Shown here: positions 9,648 to 18,553 of the stretch, in pieces
Position numbering within the stretch: position 1 is the stretch's first letter
Layout: each line of letters starts with the position of its first letter
Assembly: GCA_934130285.1 (NCBI GenBank)
Contig: CAKOXT010000003.1
Location: 62,001-126,000 of the forward strand
Length of the DNA: 64,000 nt
Source of the DNA: an uncultured Clostridia bacterium
GTDB lineage: Bacteria > Bacillota > Clostridia > TANB77 > CAG-508
Reading direction: 5' to 3'
Program-made: the position numbers and the translations under genes
The notes under the pieces: generated by a model
Databases searched by the model: none
Told to the model about the DNA's origin: nothing
Seen by the model: the letters and a program-made list of their open reading frames with translations, nothing else

Positions 9648-9686
9648 AAAGATACACTTAAAAAATTTTAAAGTGTATCTTTTTTT
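9648..9686 (+). terminator. intrinsic terminator
   Basis: AAAGATACACTT (9648-9659) pairs with AAGTGTATCTTT (9671-9682), followed by a T run. It closes the two-gene NTF2-like unit. Confidence 0.9.
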
Positions 9687-9697
9687 GTAAAATACTG

Positions 9698-9724
9698 TTG
9701 AGAAATAAAAAAATATGGTAAAAT
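9698..9724 (+). promoter_or_regulatory. promoter for the 9776 unit
   Basis: TTGAGA (9698-9703), 15-base spacer, TAAAAT (9719-9724), extended -10 ATATGG. The same element as at 7996, directly after a terminator in both cases. Confidence 0.6.
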
Positions 9725-9775
9725 AAAATTAGTATATTATAAATTGGAGAATAATTTCTACAAGGAGAGTGGAAA

Positions 9776-11284
9776 ATGAAAAAGAAAAAAAGAAAAGTAT
9801 TTTCAAAAAAAGAAAAAATAATAATGATAAGTTTGGGAATACTGGCATTTATATTAATTCTCGGAATAATATTAATGCCAACTAAAATTAAAAATGTAAA
9901 TAATCAAGTAGCCAATAATGAAGATTTAAATAGAGAATTGACGACTGTTCAAGATGTTGTTGAATATTTGGAGAGCACATTTATTTCAATGGAAGAATCT
10001 AAGACAGATGGTTATGATTTAGACATATACGTTAATTTTAAGTATGATTTATATGAAGGTAATATTTCTAAAGAACAGTATTTCAAAAATTTTTATGAAA
10101 AAATAGCAGTGGTTACAAAATTTAAAAGTTTTAGAATTATAGATTCAAGTAAAGACATAACAATTGAAGTAAAATGTTCATCAACTGGAATTTCAGAAGT
10201 AAAAATAAATGGAGATGTAAATTATTATAAAAACCAAGACTCAAAAAGAAGCCAAGCAAATGAACTAAAAGTAGAAACATTAGATTTGAGTGTTAATTCA
10301 CAAGTATTGCAAGATTTAATAAATGCAAAATGGAGAGCCTCAACTGTAAATTTAGGTACAAAAGAAAGTACATATGAAAAATATGATGTATATTTTGATG
10401 AGGGATATGAAATAAGAAATATTCAAGGAAAAGTATTCAATATTGTATTTACAAATAAATATAAAGATAAAGTGGTAGAAGGATATAAAGTAGGAGATAG
10501 CTTAGAAAAAATAGAGGGCGATTTAGGAACATCATATAAAGACTCAGGAATGATAGGATATAAAACTAAAAATTTTTATATTATATTTTCGGCAGATCAA
10601 ATATCAGTATATCCAAATTATCAGTATGATTACACAGAATTTGAAGACTTAGTAAAAGAATATAATGACAAAAAAGATATTAATGATTTCATGGATAAAT
10701 TAACTGATATATGGCCAGATTATGATAGTTATGACTATGATACAAGCTATGTAAACATTACATATGCATTAAAAGGCGTAAAGATTTCATTCTCATCAAC
10801 TAAAAAGGATGGAATACAAATATTTGAAAATTATAAAGGAAGCCTAAAAGAAACAAAAGATACATACACAGATTTATATTATAAATTAGATAAAAATTTA
10901 ATGTTTAATAATGAAACTTTAAGAAAAATGAATCGAATGTATGACAATACAGCTGCTGAATCAGATCCAATCCATTACAGTAGCAAGTTCTATGTATTTT
11001 ATACATTAAGTAATCAGAAATATAGAAATGTTAAAATAATGTCAATTGATAAAGAACATCCAAATAATGAATTTGATGATACATTAGAAATAACATCATA
11101 TGTTTGGGTAGATGATTCACATATGATTTATGGTGTAAGTGGTGACGGAATATACATATATGATGCAGAGAATAGAACAACAGAAAAAATATTATCAGGA
11201 AAAGATACTTATAAAATAACAAATTACAACAGAGAAACAGAAATTATAGAATATGATGACGTAAAAGCAAAGATTAATTTTTAA
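9776..11284 (+). CDS. unassigned anchored extracellular protein of the secretion locus
   Basis: A 502-residue protein of unrecognised family, with AAGGAGAG before ATG 9776. A highly basic N-terminus and one helix (about 17-36) anchor it. The exported part has repeated Tyr/Asp-rich alpha/beta segments; about 225-290 includes a small-outer-membrane-lipoprotein-like pattern (GDSLEKIEGDLG...). Near the C-terminus VWVDDSHMIYGVSGDGIYIY resembles one blade of a beta-propeller (PD40-like), but only one or two blades are visible, so this is weak. It begins the third transcription unit and lies 11 bases before the hydrolase-channel fusion, so a partnership with that protein is likely (inference). Confidence 0.55.
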   Translation: MKKKKRKVFSKKEKIIMISLGILAFILILGIILMPTKIKNVNNQVANNEDLNRELTTVQDVVEYLESTFISMEESKTDGYDLDIYVNFKYDLYEGNISKEQYFKNFYEKIAVVTKFKSFRIIDSSKDITIEVKCSSTGISEVKINGDVNYYKNQDSKRSQANELKVETLDLSVNSQVLQDLINAKWRASTVNLGTKESTYEKYDVYFDEGYEIRNIQGKVFNIVFTNKYKDKVVEGYKVGDSLEKIEGDLGTSYKDSGMIGYKTKNFYIIFSADQISVYPNYQYDYTEFEDLVKEYNDKKDINDFMDKLTDIWPDYDSYDYDTSYVNITYALKGVKISFSSTKKDGIQIFENYKGSLKETKDTYTDLYYKLDKNLMFNNETLRKMNRMYDNTAAESDPIHYSSKFYVFYTLSNQKYRNVKIMSIDKEHPNNEFDDTLEITSYVWVDDSHMIYGVSGDGIYIYDAENRTTEKILSGKDTYKITNYNRETEIIEYDDVKAKINF

Positions 11285-11295
11285 GGGGAAAATAA

Positions 11296-14200
11296 ATGAA
11301 ACAACTAAAATTAGTATCAAAAAGAATATTAATAATTTATATAATAATTTTTATTGTTCTATCATCAATGTCATCATGTTTGGCAAGAGGATATGATGAG
11401 AAGTGCGGAGAGTATGCTGCAGAATGGGCAATAGAGTTTATAGATAAGAATGCAGGAAGTAGCCAATACAGTTGCAGTGGAAATTTAGGATCAATTAATG
11501 GAAAAACAGCATGTAACTGGTCTGGAGGTACACAAGATAATGGATATGGTTCAGGAACATTTTATGGCTGTTGTACATGCTGGGTACATTGGATATTTTA
11601 TTATGCACTTGGCGTAGATATCAATGACATGGGATTTGATCCATTATCTGATACAGCATATGCTAATCTAAAAGGTGGAAATGAATATTTTGATGACGTA
11701 TCAGGGCAGACATTACAAGCAGGAGATATTTTGATTGTAAATGGACACGCTGAAATGTATGCTGGAGATGGTACACATGCTAACTTTGGAAGCACACCAA
11801 TGAATCATCACGCAGCATGTAGTAGAATGACTCCTGGACAAAGTAGTGAAGGAGCAATAGCAGTAAGGTTAAAGAACTCAGTACAAGTTAACCCAGCAGG
11901 ATCTGTTGCAGTAGAAGAACTTGGAGATGAAGACTTAAATATATATGATGAGAATGGATTTATTTATACAGGTGTTGCAAAAATTGATGGATATAAAAGT
12001 TCAACTACATTTTTAGGTTGGATACAAAAAATGCTAACACAAATAATAGATTATCTAATAGGAATATTAACATTAGGATTTAGAATAGTTGTAGTAGGAT
12101 GGACAGCAATAGTTGAAAGATTCTTTATGGATGGAATAGTAAATGCAATAACAGGAGTAACAAATAAAAGAGATGAAAACTGGGAGAAAGATCCAGATAA
12201 AATTGATGAAATAGATCAAGAAGTTCAACAAGAAGAAGCGGAAAATCAAAGTACAGATAAATCACAAGCAACGGGTGATAAAGACAAACCAAATGAATAC
12301 ATAAGCGAAGGAATGCAAGGAGTAGCAGATATAGGTGGAAAAGTACAATTAAAAACATCATCAGAAGCAAATGTAACTGTAGAAAATATTGTATATAATA
12401 AAATTCCTATATTAGATATTAACTTCTTCAATTTTGAATCAGCAGGTGGAGCAGTAGTAGATCAAGATGGAATTATATACATAATAAAAGAAAATATTGC
12501 AATGTGGTACTATATATTTAGAATTATGGCAATTGTTGCAATGTTAGCTGTTTTAATATATTTAGGAATAAAAATGACAATAACGACAGTAGCAGAAAAG
12601 AAAGCTGTTTACAAACAAATGATGTTAAGTTGGCTTGCAGGATTTATTTTAGTATTTGCAATAAATTATATTATGTATGGAATTATACATTTAAATGAAC
12701 AATTTATAAGTTGGTTAATACCAAAGTATGAAGATGGAACAGAAATTTCATTATATGAAACTGTAAGAACTAAAGCATATGAATTAAAAGCAACATCAGG
12801 ATTTGCAGGAATGATAATGTACATGATTTTGGTATATTATGCAATAAGATTCTTATTGATATATTTTAAAAGGTATTTAACAGTAACTATTTTAGCATTA
12901 ATATCACCATTTGTTGCTGTAGTATATGCGATAAAAAAAGTAACATCAAATGGTGGAAATGCACAAATATTTTCAAATTGGTTCATGGATTTCTTGTATA
13001 CAGTTGTAATACAAGCGATACATGCATTAATATATACTGTATTTGTTGAGACGGCTTTAGAGTTAACAGAAACGTCAGTTGCAGGAATTGTTATAGCTTT
13101 CTTCTTCTTAAAGGCAATGATAGATGTTGATCCAATTATCAGAAAAATATTTGGACTTCAAGGAAAGAATGGAGCAAAATTATCAGTTACACCATTAGCA
13201 TCACAATTAGCCATTCTTTCAGGAGCTAAAAAGGCATTAAAGCAATCAAATGGATTTAAGAAAGCAGCAAGTCTTTATGGAAAGACTGTAGGATTTGGGC
13301 CAAAAGTAGTAAAGAAAGCAGCAGGAAAAATATCTAATGGAATAGGAGATGCTAAAAAAGAATTTATAACTAAATATGGAAATACAGAATATTATAGTAA
13401 AGAAAAAATAAAAGAAAGAGAAGAAAAGAAAAAAGCAAGAAATAAAAAGATTAATGAAATTACTAAAGGAATAGGTCAAGGACTAGAAATTGGCGGAAGA
13501 TTCTTTGATACAGGAATGAAGTTTTTAGCTGCTATACCACTTATAATAGTAGAACCAGAATTAGGAATCAGGGTGCTAGATGCAAGTTTTGAGGCAGGAA
13601 AGAATTTGAAAAAAACAATACAAGCTGCTAGACGAGGAAAAGTTAGACCTAAATCATACCCTAATACAAAGAGATTTAAGTTAAAAGGAATACAACCAAA
13701 GAGCAGAGCAGGTGCGAATAAACTAATGAAAAGATTATCTTTATTAGGAATTCCATTTGCAATAGCAGCTGGAGGAACAGCATATACAAGAGGTAAGAAA
13801 CCAGGAACTGCCGGAAATGAAAGAAAAGAAATTGGACAAATAAAAATGAGCCAGTTAACAGAAGAGCAAAGACGAAGATTAGCTGCAAAAATTGGAACAG
13901 CCAAAACATTAAGATATGCAAAACCTAGCATGACAATTGAAGAAGTTCTCGAAGAAGGAGACTTTGACAAAGCTGAAGCATATGCAGATTTACTAGTTGA
14001 AGCTAGAAAACAAGAGCAAGAATTAGAATTGCAATTTAGAGAATTGACAGGAAGAATGGATGATGATATCGCTGCGATGGAAAAAATTGATCCTAGATTT
14101 GCAAGTGCCATGAAAGATAAAAAGACAAAAGAGCTAGCTAATGCCGCATTAATATTAGCAAAACCATTATCAGAGAAAGATATTTATAGAGCGGTACAAA

Positions 14201-14796
14201 ATTACAAATCAAAAGTGCCACAATTTAACGAAAATGCAGAAAGAATAAGTTCTAGAGACGTAGAAGGAATTGCAAAAGAAATAAATGCTGTACTAAAACA
14301 AAAAGGTACAGACATGGAAATGAGCAAAGAGTTTATAGATAAAGTTCAACAACAGTTAACTGATAATCAAAGAAGGATGCAGGAAGAAAAAGAAAGAAGA
14401 GAACAACATGATGTTGCGGGACAAGATGTATCAGCAAAAGCAAAGGGAAAATCAATAACACCTCAACAAAAATCATTGAAAGAACAAATAAAAGATTTGT
14501 CAAGAGGAGATCCAAATAATCCATATGCAGCAGAAAACGCAAATGCACCAAAGCAAAATGGAGAAAAAGAAAATACCCATGGAAGTGAGAGCGGAAGCAG
14601 TGTTGAGAGATTAGTAAAAAATATTAGAAATGCATCTAGGGGAACAGCAAGTAAGACAGCTACAGTTACTCCAAAAACAATGGACTTTGCAAAAAGAATA
14701 GAGGCATTAGATAGATTAAGTGAACAAGTCTCTAATATTACAGGCGAACAATTATATGATCTTGACGATGTATTTCGTAGATTAGAAGCTTTATAA
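11296..14796 (+). CDS. NlpC/P60-like hydrolase fused to a VirB6-like membrane channel
   Basis: A 1166-residue protein. Residues 1-30 are a signal peptide. Residues about 35-200 look like a secreted NlpC/P60 or CHAP cysteine hydrolase: CCTCWVHWIFYYALG with the candidate Cys, GDILIVNGHAEMYAGDG with the candidate His. After a helix (about 235-280) and an acidic linker, residues about 390-640 repeat the VirB6-like core (DINFFNFESAG, AVLIYLGIKMTITTVAEKK, ALISPFVAVVYAIKK) of the first two genes. The remaining 520 residues are charged, helical and probably cytoplasmic, with Lys/Arg- and Gln/Glu-rich segments. Wall hydrolase plus channel subunit in one chain is unusual; in known machines they are separate proteins (VirB1/VirB6). 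The N-terminal domain would lie outside and the C-terminal tail inside. The start has GGGGAAAATAAATG upstream. Confidence 0.72.
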   Translation: MKQLKLVSKRILIIYIIIFIVLSSMSSCLARGYDEKCGEYAAEWAIEFIDKNAGSSQYSCSGNLGSINGKTACNWSGGTQDNGYGSGTFYGCCTCWVHWIFYYALGVDINDMGFDPLSDTAYANLKGGNEYFDDVSGQTLQAGDILIVNGHAEMYAGDGTHANFGSTPMNHHAACSRMTPGQSSEGAIAVRLKNSVQVNPAGSVAVEELGDEDLNIYDENGFIYTGVAKIDGYKSSTTFLGWIQKMLTQIIDYLIGILTLGFRIVVVGWTAIVERFFMDGIVNAITGVTNKRDENWEKDPDKIDEIDQEVQQEEAENQSTDKSQATGDKDKPNEYISEGMQGVADIGGKVQLKTSSEANVTVENIVYNKIPILDINFFNFESAGGAVVDQDGIIYIIKENIAMWYYIFRIMAIVAMLAVLIYLGIKMTITTVAEKKAVYKQMMLSWLAGFILVFAINYIMYGIIHLNEQFISWLIPKYEDGTEISLYETVRTKAYELKATSGFAGMIMYMILVYYAIRFLLIYFKRYLTVTILALISPFVAVVYAIKKVTSNGGNAQIFSNWFMDFLYTVVIQAIHALIYTVFVETALELTETSVAGIVIAFFFLKAMIDVDPIIRKIFGLQGKNGAKLSVTPLASQLAILSGAKKALKQSNGFKKAASLYGKTVGFGPKVVKKAAGKISNGIGDAKKEFITKYGNTEYYSKEKIKEREEKKKARNKKINEITKGIGQGLEIGGRFFDTGMKFLAAIPLIIVEPELGIRVLDASFEAGKNLKKTIQAARRGKVRPKSYPNTKRFKLKGIQPKSRAGANKLMKRLSLLGIPFAIAAGGTAYTRGKKPGTAGNERKEIGQIKMSQLTEEQRRRLAAKIGTAKTLRYAKPSMTIEEVLEEGDFDKAEAYADLLVEARKQEQELELQFRELTGRMDDDIAAMEKIDPRFASAMKDKKTKELANAALILAKPLSEKDIYRAVQNYKSKVPQFNENAERISSRDVEGIAKEINAVLKQKGTDMEMSKEFIDKVQQQLTDNQRRMQEEKERREQHDVAGQDVSAKAKGKSITPQQKSLKEQIKDLSRGDPNNPYAAENANAPKQNGEKENTHGSESGSSVERLVKNIRNASRGTASKTATVTPKTMDFAKRIEALDRLSEQVSNITGEQLYDLDDVFRRLEAL

Positions 14797-14878
14797 AAGA
14801 ATAAATTGGTAAATAACTCAAAACAGAATATATACAACTTCACGAATGATGTACTAAAATAAGCGTGAGGTGAAAAAA

Positions 14879-15079
14879 ATGCCAGATTTTGTTATAAAGC
14901 AGAAAAAGAAAAAAGATTATGAACAATTTACATGTAGAATAGAAGCTGATGTACTAGAAAAAGTTAAAAGAACAGTGCTTGATTATAATTTGCCATCAGT
15001 AAATGAATTTATTAATGAATGTATAAAATATTCATTAGAAAATATGAAAATTATCGATGAAGACGAAGTAGAAGAATAA
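14879..15079 (+). CDS. small ribbon-helix-helix-like protein
   Basis: A 66-residue protein starting at ATG 14879, seven bases after GTGAGGTG; the upstream in-frame GTG is part of that ribosome binding site. After a basic N-terminus, QFTCRIEADVLEKVKRTVLDY gives one strand and a helix, and LPSVNEFINECIKYSLENM a second helix, the layout of Arc/MetJ-type ribbon-helix-helix DNA-binding proteins. In conjugation loci such proteins act as relaxosome accessories or autoregulators, but nothing here shows a target. The tail is acidic. The stop codon lies inside the following terminator hairpin. Confidence 0.55.
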   Translation: MPDFVIKQKKKKDYEQFTCRIEADVLEKVKRTVLDYNLPSVNEFINECIKYSLENMKIIDEDEVEE

Positions 15080-15100
15080 ACCTTCTACTTTGTTTTTTTT
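15068..15100 (+). terminator. intrinsic terminator overlapping the stop codon
   Basis: GTAGAAG (15068-15074) pairs with CTTCTAC (15082-15088), then TTTG and eight T. It ends the secretion locus. Confidence 0.8.
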
Positions 15101-15131
15101 AATAAAATATTAAATTATAGGGAGATTGATA

Positions 15132-15160
15132 TTGAAAAAGTTTTTTCTATAATATATTAT
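15132..15160 (+). promoter_or_regulatory. promoter
   Basis: TTGAAA (15132-15137), 17-base spacer, TATTAT (15155-15160), 20 bases before the start codon of the secreted metallo-beta-lactamase gene. Confidence 0.5.
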
Positions 15161-15180
15161 GATAATATGGAGGAGAAATA

Positions 15181-16731
15181 ATGAATAAAAACAAAAGAAA
15201 AATATTATCACTAATGATTACATTGATCATGATAATAATATTAAATACATCGGTAAAAGCAACAGAGACTAGAGTTATTCAAGCCCAAATAGATCATAAT
15301 GGAGCAATAATAGAAATATCTTCTGATAAAAAGATAACTTCTATAAAAATGTATAAAAAAGATAGCAATGGTGTGTATACAAGATTTTATCAGTCAACGC
15401 AAGCAGGGTATACAGAAAAGAAATTTTTTATTTCAAAATATACTTTATCAGAAGAAGAAAAAACAGATATTAGAGTAGATATTACATATGATGGTGAGCC
15501 AAATGAAGTTAAGAAAATTGAAATTGATAAGGTTCCAGAGCAAGTTATAAAAGAACCAGCACCAAGTGAAACGCCAGCTAGTCCTGCGGAGCCAAGTTCA
15601 CCAACACAACCTAGCCAGCCACAAACACCAGCTACGCCAAGCAATCCAACAACTGAAGTGGATGATGGAATAACAGCTATTTCTTTAAATAAAAATAGTT
15701 TAGATTTAAATATGCCATCTACTAAAACTGCAACTATAAAAGCAACTACAACGCCGAATAAGGCTAATACAACACTAACATGGTCAACATCAGATAATAG
15801 AATTGCAAAGGTTGACAAAAATGGAAAAATAACAGCTGTATCACCAGGAAAATGTACTATAACAGTAAAAACTGCTAGCGGAAAAACAGCAAGTTGCAAT
15901 GTAAATGTAAAATTTAGAGATAAAAATATAGCAAATGGAGCCAAAGTTTATTTTATTGACGTCAATTCAGCAGATTGTATATTGATTTGGAACGATGGAA
16001 AATATGGCATGATAGATACAGGAACTTCAGAAAATGTATCGCGTGTAAAAAAATACTTAAAAGATCTTGGAGTAAAAGAACTAGAATGGGTAATGATCAC
16101 ACATTATGATTCAGATCATATGGGAGGATATAGTTCAATTAGTTCGAGCTATAAAATCAAGCAAGTATATTTAAAAAAAGTACCTAAACATAATAGATAT
16201 CAAGATGTAAAAAAAGTTGCTCAAAAAGCTGGAACACCAATAAAGTACGTTGGAAGTGATTGTAAAACAATGGGGCTAGGAAACATGAAGTTCAACTTGT
16301 ACAACTTAACTGATACGTATGGAAAATATGGCATAAGGAGACAAAATATAAACAGTATCGTTGCAGTAGCAACTGTAAATAGTAAAAAAATAGCATTTAT
16401 GGGAGACTTTACAAATGTTGGAGGAGGAATGTCTCCTGCAGAAGTAAAGATTGCAACAGCAATTTGTGATAATTTAGCTAAAAAAATTGGAAAGGTAGAT
16501 ATTTATAAAATAGCGCATCATGGATACAATGGTAATAGGTCAACAGAGATAAATCAATATAAACCTAAGTATGCTATATTAACTAATAATCGTATTCCAA
16601 ATAGTGATATTTCTAAGAGAATAAAAAAATATACTGGAAATAATTTTTATATGGATGGAACAGGAACAGTAATAATGACTATTTCAAATAATGGTGAAGT
16701 GAAGTTTAACAAACTTCCAAATGATACATAA
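15181..16731 (+). CDS. secreted Big2 / ComEC-like metallo-beta-lactamase-fold hydrolase
   Basis: A 516-residue exported protein: signal peptide (1-29), a beta domain (about 30-120), a Pro/Ser/Thr-rich linker (about 121-157), a bacterial Ig-like Big2 domain (about 162-247; ITAISLNKNSLDL to GKTASCNVNV) and a C-terminal metallo-beta-lactamase fold (about 255-515). The metal motif THYDSDHMGG (His and Asp at about 308-313) has the H-x-D-x-D-H form seen in the ComEC C-terminal domain and its stand-alone secreted relatives, and HHGYNG and MGDFT complete the site. The substrate is unknown; extracellular nucleic acid or phosphoester cleavage is a reasonable guess from the family. GGAGGAG precedes ATG 15181. 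It has its own promoter and terminator, so it is separate from the secretion locus. Confidence 0.78.
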   Translation: MNKNKRKILSLMITLIMIIILNTSVKATETRVIQAQIDHNGAIIEISSDKKITSIKMYKKDSNGVYTRFYQSTQAGYTEKKFFISKYTLSEEEKTDIRVDITYDGEPNEVKKIEIDKVPEQVIKEPAPSETPASPAEPSSPTQPSQPQTPATPSNPTTEVDDGITAISLNKNSLDLNMPSTKTATIKATTTPNKANTTLTWSTSDNRIAKVDKNGKITAVSPGKCTITVKTASGKTASCNVNVKFRDKNIANGAKVYFIDVNSADCILIWNDGKYGMIDTGTSENVSRVKKYLKDLGVKELEWVMITHYDSDHMGGYSSISSSYKIKQVYLKKVPKHNRYQDVKKVAQKAGTPIKYVGSDCKTMGLGNMKFNLYNLTDTYGKYGIRRQNINSIVAVATVNSKKIAFMGDFTNVGGGMSPAEVKIATAICDNLAKKIGKVDIYKIAHHGYNGNRSTEINQYKPKYAILTNNRIPNSDISKRIKKYTGNNFYMDGTGTVIMTISNNGEVKFNKLPNDT

Positions 16732-16734
16732 AAT

Positions 16735-16772
16735 AAAAATCGTTTACTATAGCATTAGTAAACGATTTTTTT
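16735..16772 (+). terminator. intrinsic terminator
   Basis: AAAAATCGTTTACTA and TAGTAAACGATTTTTTT form a near-perfect stem with a short loop and T run, directly after the hydrolase stop codon. Confidence 0.9.
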
Positions 16773-16849
16773 ATGCAAATATGGAATATATATTTTTTAT
16801 CACACAGAAAATAAAAAGAGAAAATATTTCTATTTTCTCTTTTTCCTTT

Positions 16850-16923
16850 TGGAGGCGACACCCGGATTCGAACCGGGGATCAGAGTTTTGCAGACTCGTG
16901 CCTTACCACTTGGCTATATCGCC
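16850..16923 (-). tRNA. tRNA-Cys (GCA)
   Basis: On the minus strand GGCGATA and TGTCGCC form the acceptor stem, the anticodon loop reads CTGCAAA with anticodon GCA, and the T arm carries GGTTCGAATCC. The discriminator is U, typical of tRNA-Cys, and CCA is encoded (16850-16852). It lies 11 bases downstream of tRNA-Gly and is probably co-transcribed with it. Confidence 0.95.
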
Positions 16924-16934
16924 ATATAATAAAA

Positions 16935-17010
16935 TGGAGCGGGAAACGGGGCTCAAACCCGCGACCTTCGCGTTGGCAACGCGACGCTCTATCAACTGAG
17001 CTATTCCCGC
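16935..17010 (-). tRNA. tRNA-Gly (GCC)
   Basis: On the minus strand GCGGGAA and TTCCCGC form the acceptor stem, the anticodon loop is TTGCCAA with anticodon GCC between TCGCG and CGCGA, and the T arm carries GGTTTGAGCCC. CCA is encoded (16935-16937). A consensus promoter lies directly upstream. Confidence 0.95.
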
Positions 17011-17026
17011 AAAACAAAGCAAAACT

Positions 17027-17055
17027 ATAATAGCAAAAAAAATAACAAAAGTCAA
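17027..17055 (-). promoter_or_regulatory. tRNA operon promoter
   Basis: On the minus strand: TTGACT (17055-17050), 17-base spacer, TATTAT (17032-17027), about 17 bases before the tRNA-Gly 5' end. Confidence 0.7.
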
Positions 17056-17089
17056 GTATTTAACTCAGCATTTTTTATGATTTTGAATT

Positions 17090-18304
17090 TTATGGAACTC
17101 GATAAAAGTTTTTATAGTTATTAATGAAATTATATAAATACTCTAAAGGAGTCTTTTTACTAATATATGTTGCAGAATAAATATTAGTACTATAAATTTT
17201 ATCGTTTTCACAAAAAATATCAATTGCAGCAATCTTTTGGTTCTCATAAATAGGCGCAGCAAGATTTTCTTCAGATAAAACTACAGAAATTGAAGAAATT
17301 AGTTCCTTTTTTATAGGATAAAATTCAGGAAAATTGTTATCCAAAACAGGAGAAAGCTTAGAGGTTACTTTAGGAATTTCTATAAAAGGAATTATATAAT
17401 CTGAATATTCTTTGAATTTTGTAGTAATTAAATCTTTAAATGATACAGCTTCATAATTATCGAATACATAATTTATTAATTTTATAGAGTCATTTGTTCT
17501 TATAGATTTTGTGTCAGCCCCCAAAACAATTACAATAATATCTAGATTGTCTTGTTTAGCAGAAGTAATAAGACATCGACCTGCTTGACTAGTGTAACCT
17601 GTTTTAATTCCATATACAGAAGGAATTGTACCAAGAAGTTCATTAGTATTATGAATAGATTTTATTGAACCATTTATAGAAACATTATAATATTTTGTCC
17701 CCACAATTTGAACAAAAAGTGGATTGTTTAAAGCATAATCGCATAAAAAAGCAAAGTCAGAAACAGTTGTATAATGATCTGGATTATCAAGTCCGTGAGG
17801 AGTGACAAAATGTGTTGATTGAAGAGATAGATCATTAGCCTTATTGTTCATAAGTATTGCAAAATTTTCAACAGAACCAGCACAATATTCGGCGAGTGCA
17901 ACAGCAGCATCATTACCAGAACATAACATTAGTCCATATAATAAATCTCTGACCGATATAGTATCATTAGTATGTAATCCTAGTCTAGATCCACCTGTAG
18001 AAGAGGATTTTGCTGAAATAGTAACAATATCATCAAGATTACAATTTTCTAATATAATAGTGCATGTCATTACCTTGGTAGTAGAAGCCATTGCACATTT
18101 TTCATCTACATTTTTTCCAAATAAAACTGTTTTTGAATTTCTTTCAAAAACAATTGCTCTCCTTGAATAAATTTCAAAATCGACATTAGAAGGTTCGGAA
18201 TTGATTTCTACAGATTCCGAATCCTCGATTAAATCATCAGCAAAAGAACAGCAAAACATTGAAAACAATAGGAATATTATAAAAAAACATTTAAAAAATC
18301 TCAT
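17090..18304 (-). CDS. D-alanyl-D-alanine carboxypeptidase (peptidase S11, PBP5/DacF type)
   Basis: A 404-residue exported enzyme that removes the terminal D-Ala of peptidoglycan stem peptides. A signal peptide covers residues 1-22. The three serine-penicillin-recognising motifs are complete: S74-T-T-K77, S129-G-N131 and K234-T-G236. The C-terminal part (about 275-404) matches the position of the PBP5-type beta domain, though without an obvious amphipathic anchor helix at the end. GAGGG lies about 11 bases before the start, a rather long spacing. It is the only protein gene on the minus strand between 1 and 32 kb. Clostridial homologues include sporulation-specific DacF, but the sequence alone does not separate vegetative from sporulation use. 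Confidence 0.88.
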   Translation of the reverse strand: MRFFKCFFIIFLLFSMFCCSFADDLIEDSESVEINSEPSNVDFEIYSRRAIVFERNSKTVLFGKNVDEKCAMASTTKVMTCTIILENCNLDDIVTISAKSSSTGGSRLGLHTNDTISVRDLLYGLMLCSGNDAAVALAEYCAGSVENFAILMNNKANDLSLQSTHFVTPHGLDNPDHYTTVSDFAFLCDYALNNPLFVQIVGTKYYNVSINGSIKSIHNTNELLGTIPSVYGIKTGYTSQAGRCLITSAKQDNLDIIVIVLGADTKSIRTNDSIKLINYVFDNYEAVSFKDLITTKFKEYSDYIIPFIEIPKVTSKLSPVLDNNFPEFYPIKKELISSISVVLSEENLAAPIYENQKIAAIDIFCENDKIYSTNIYSATYISKKTPLEYLYNFINNYKNFYRVP

Positions 18305-18368
18305 TTAAAAACAGCCCTCGATATTAACAAATTATTATAAGATAAAAATATGCCAGCAAAGTATTAAT

Positions 18369-18397
18369 ATGACAAGAAAAATTAACAAAAATATAAT
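18369..18397 (+). promoter_or_regulatory. upstream promoter candidate of adhesin 1
   Basis: ATGACA (18369-18374), 17-base spacer, TATAAT (18392-18397). The surrounding TAACAAAAATrTAATATAA is shared with the region before adhesin 2. Confidence 0.4.
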
Positions 18398-18465
18398 ATA
18401 AATGTAATATATCATGAAATGGCTGAAAATACTGAAATATAAGAAAAACAGTCAAAAAATGAGAA

Positions 18466-18493
18466 TTGACAAAAAAATATAAAAAGATAAAAT
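18466..18493 (+). promoter_or_regulatory. downstream promoter candidate of adhesin 1
   Basis: TTGACA (18466-18471), 16-base spacer, TAAAAT (18488-18493), 60 bases before the start codon. Confidence 0.45.
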
Positions 18494-18553
18494 AAAATTA
18501 TAAAATAGAATAATTAGGGGAGTTATACCGAAAAAGCGATAGGAGAAGAGAAT

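Noticed and set aside
9590..9775. Small gene between the NTF2-like genes and the 9776 gene
   Set aside because: The interval is filled by a terminator and a promoter; no frame with a ribosome binding site fits.
13476..14111. 211-residue minus-strand frame
   Set aside because: It is antisense to the tail of the hydrolase-channel fusion, rich in Leu/Phe/Ser as expected from the reverse of Lys/Glu codons, and lacks a ribosome binding site.
16721..16999. 92-residue plus-strand frame
   Set aside because: It lies across the terminator and both tRNA genes, has no ribosome binding site, and its sequence is the known false reading of tRNA genes.
18305..18553. Riboswitch before adhesin 1
   Set aside because: I looked for cyclic-di-GMP-type elements because adhesins are often controlled this way; no conserved core or kissing loops are seen.
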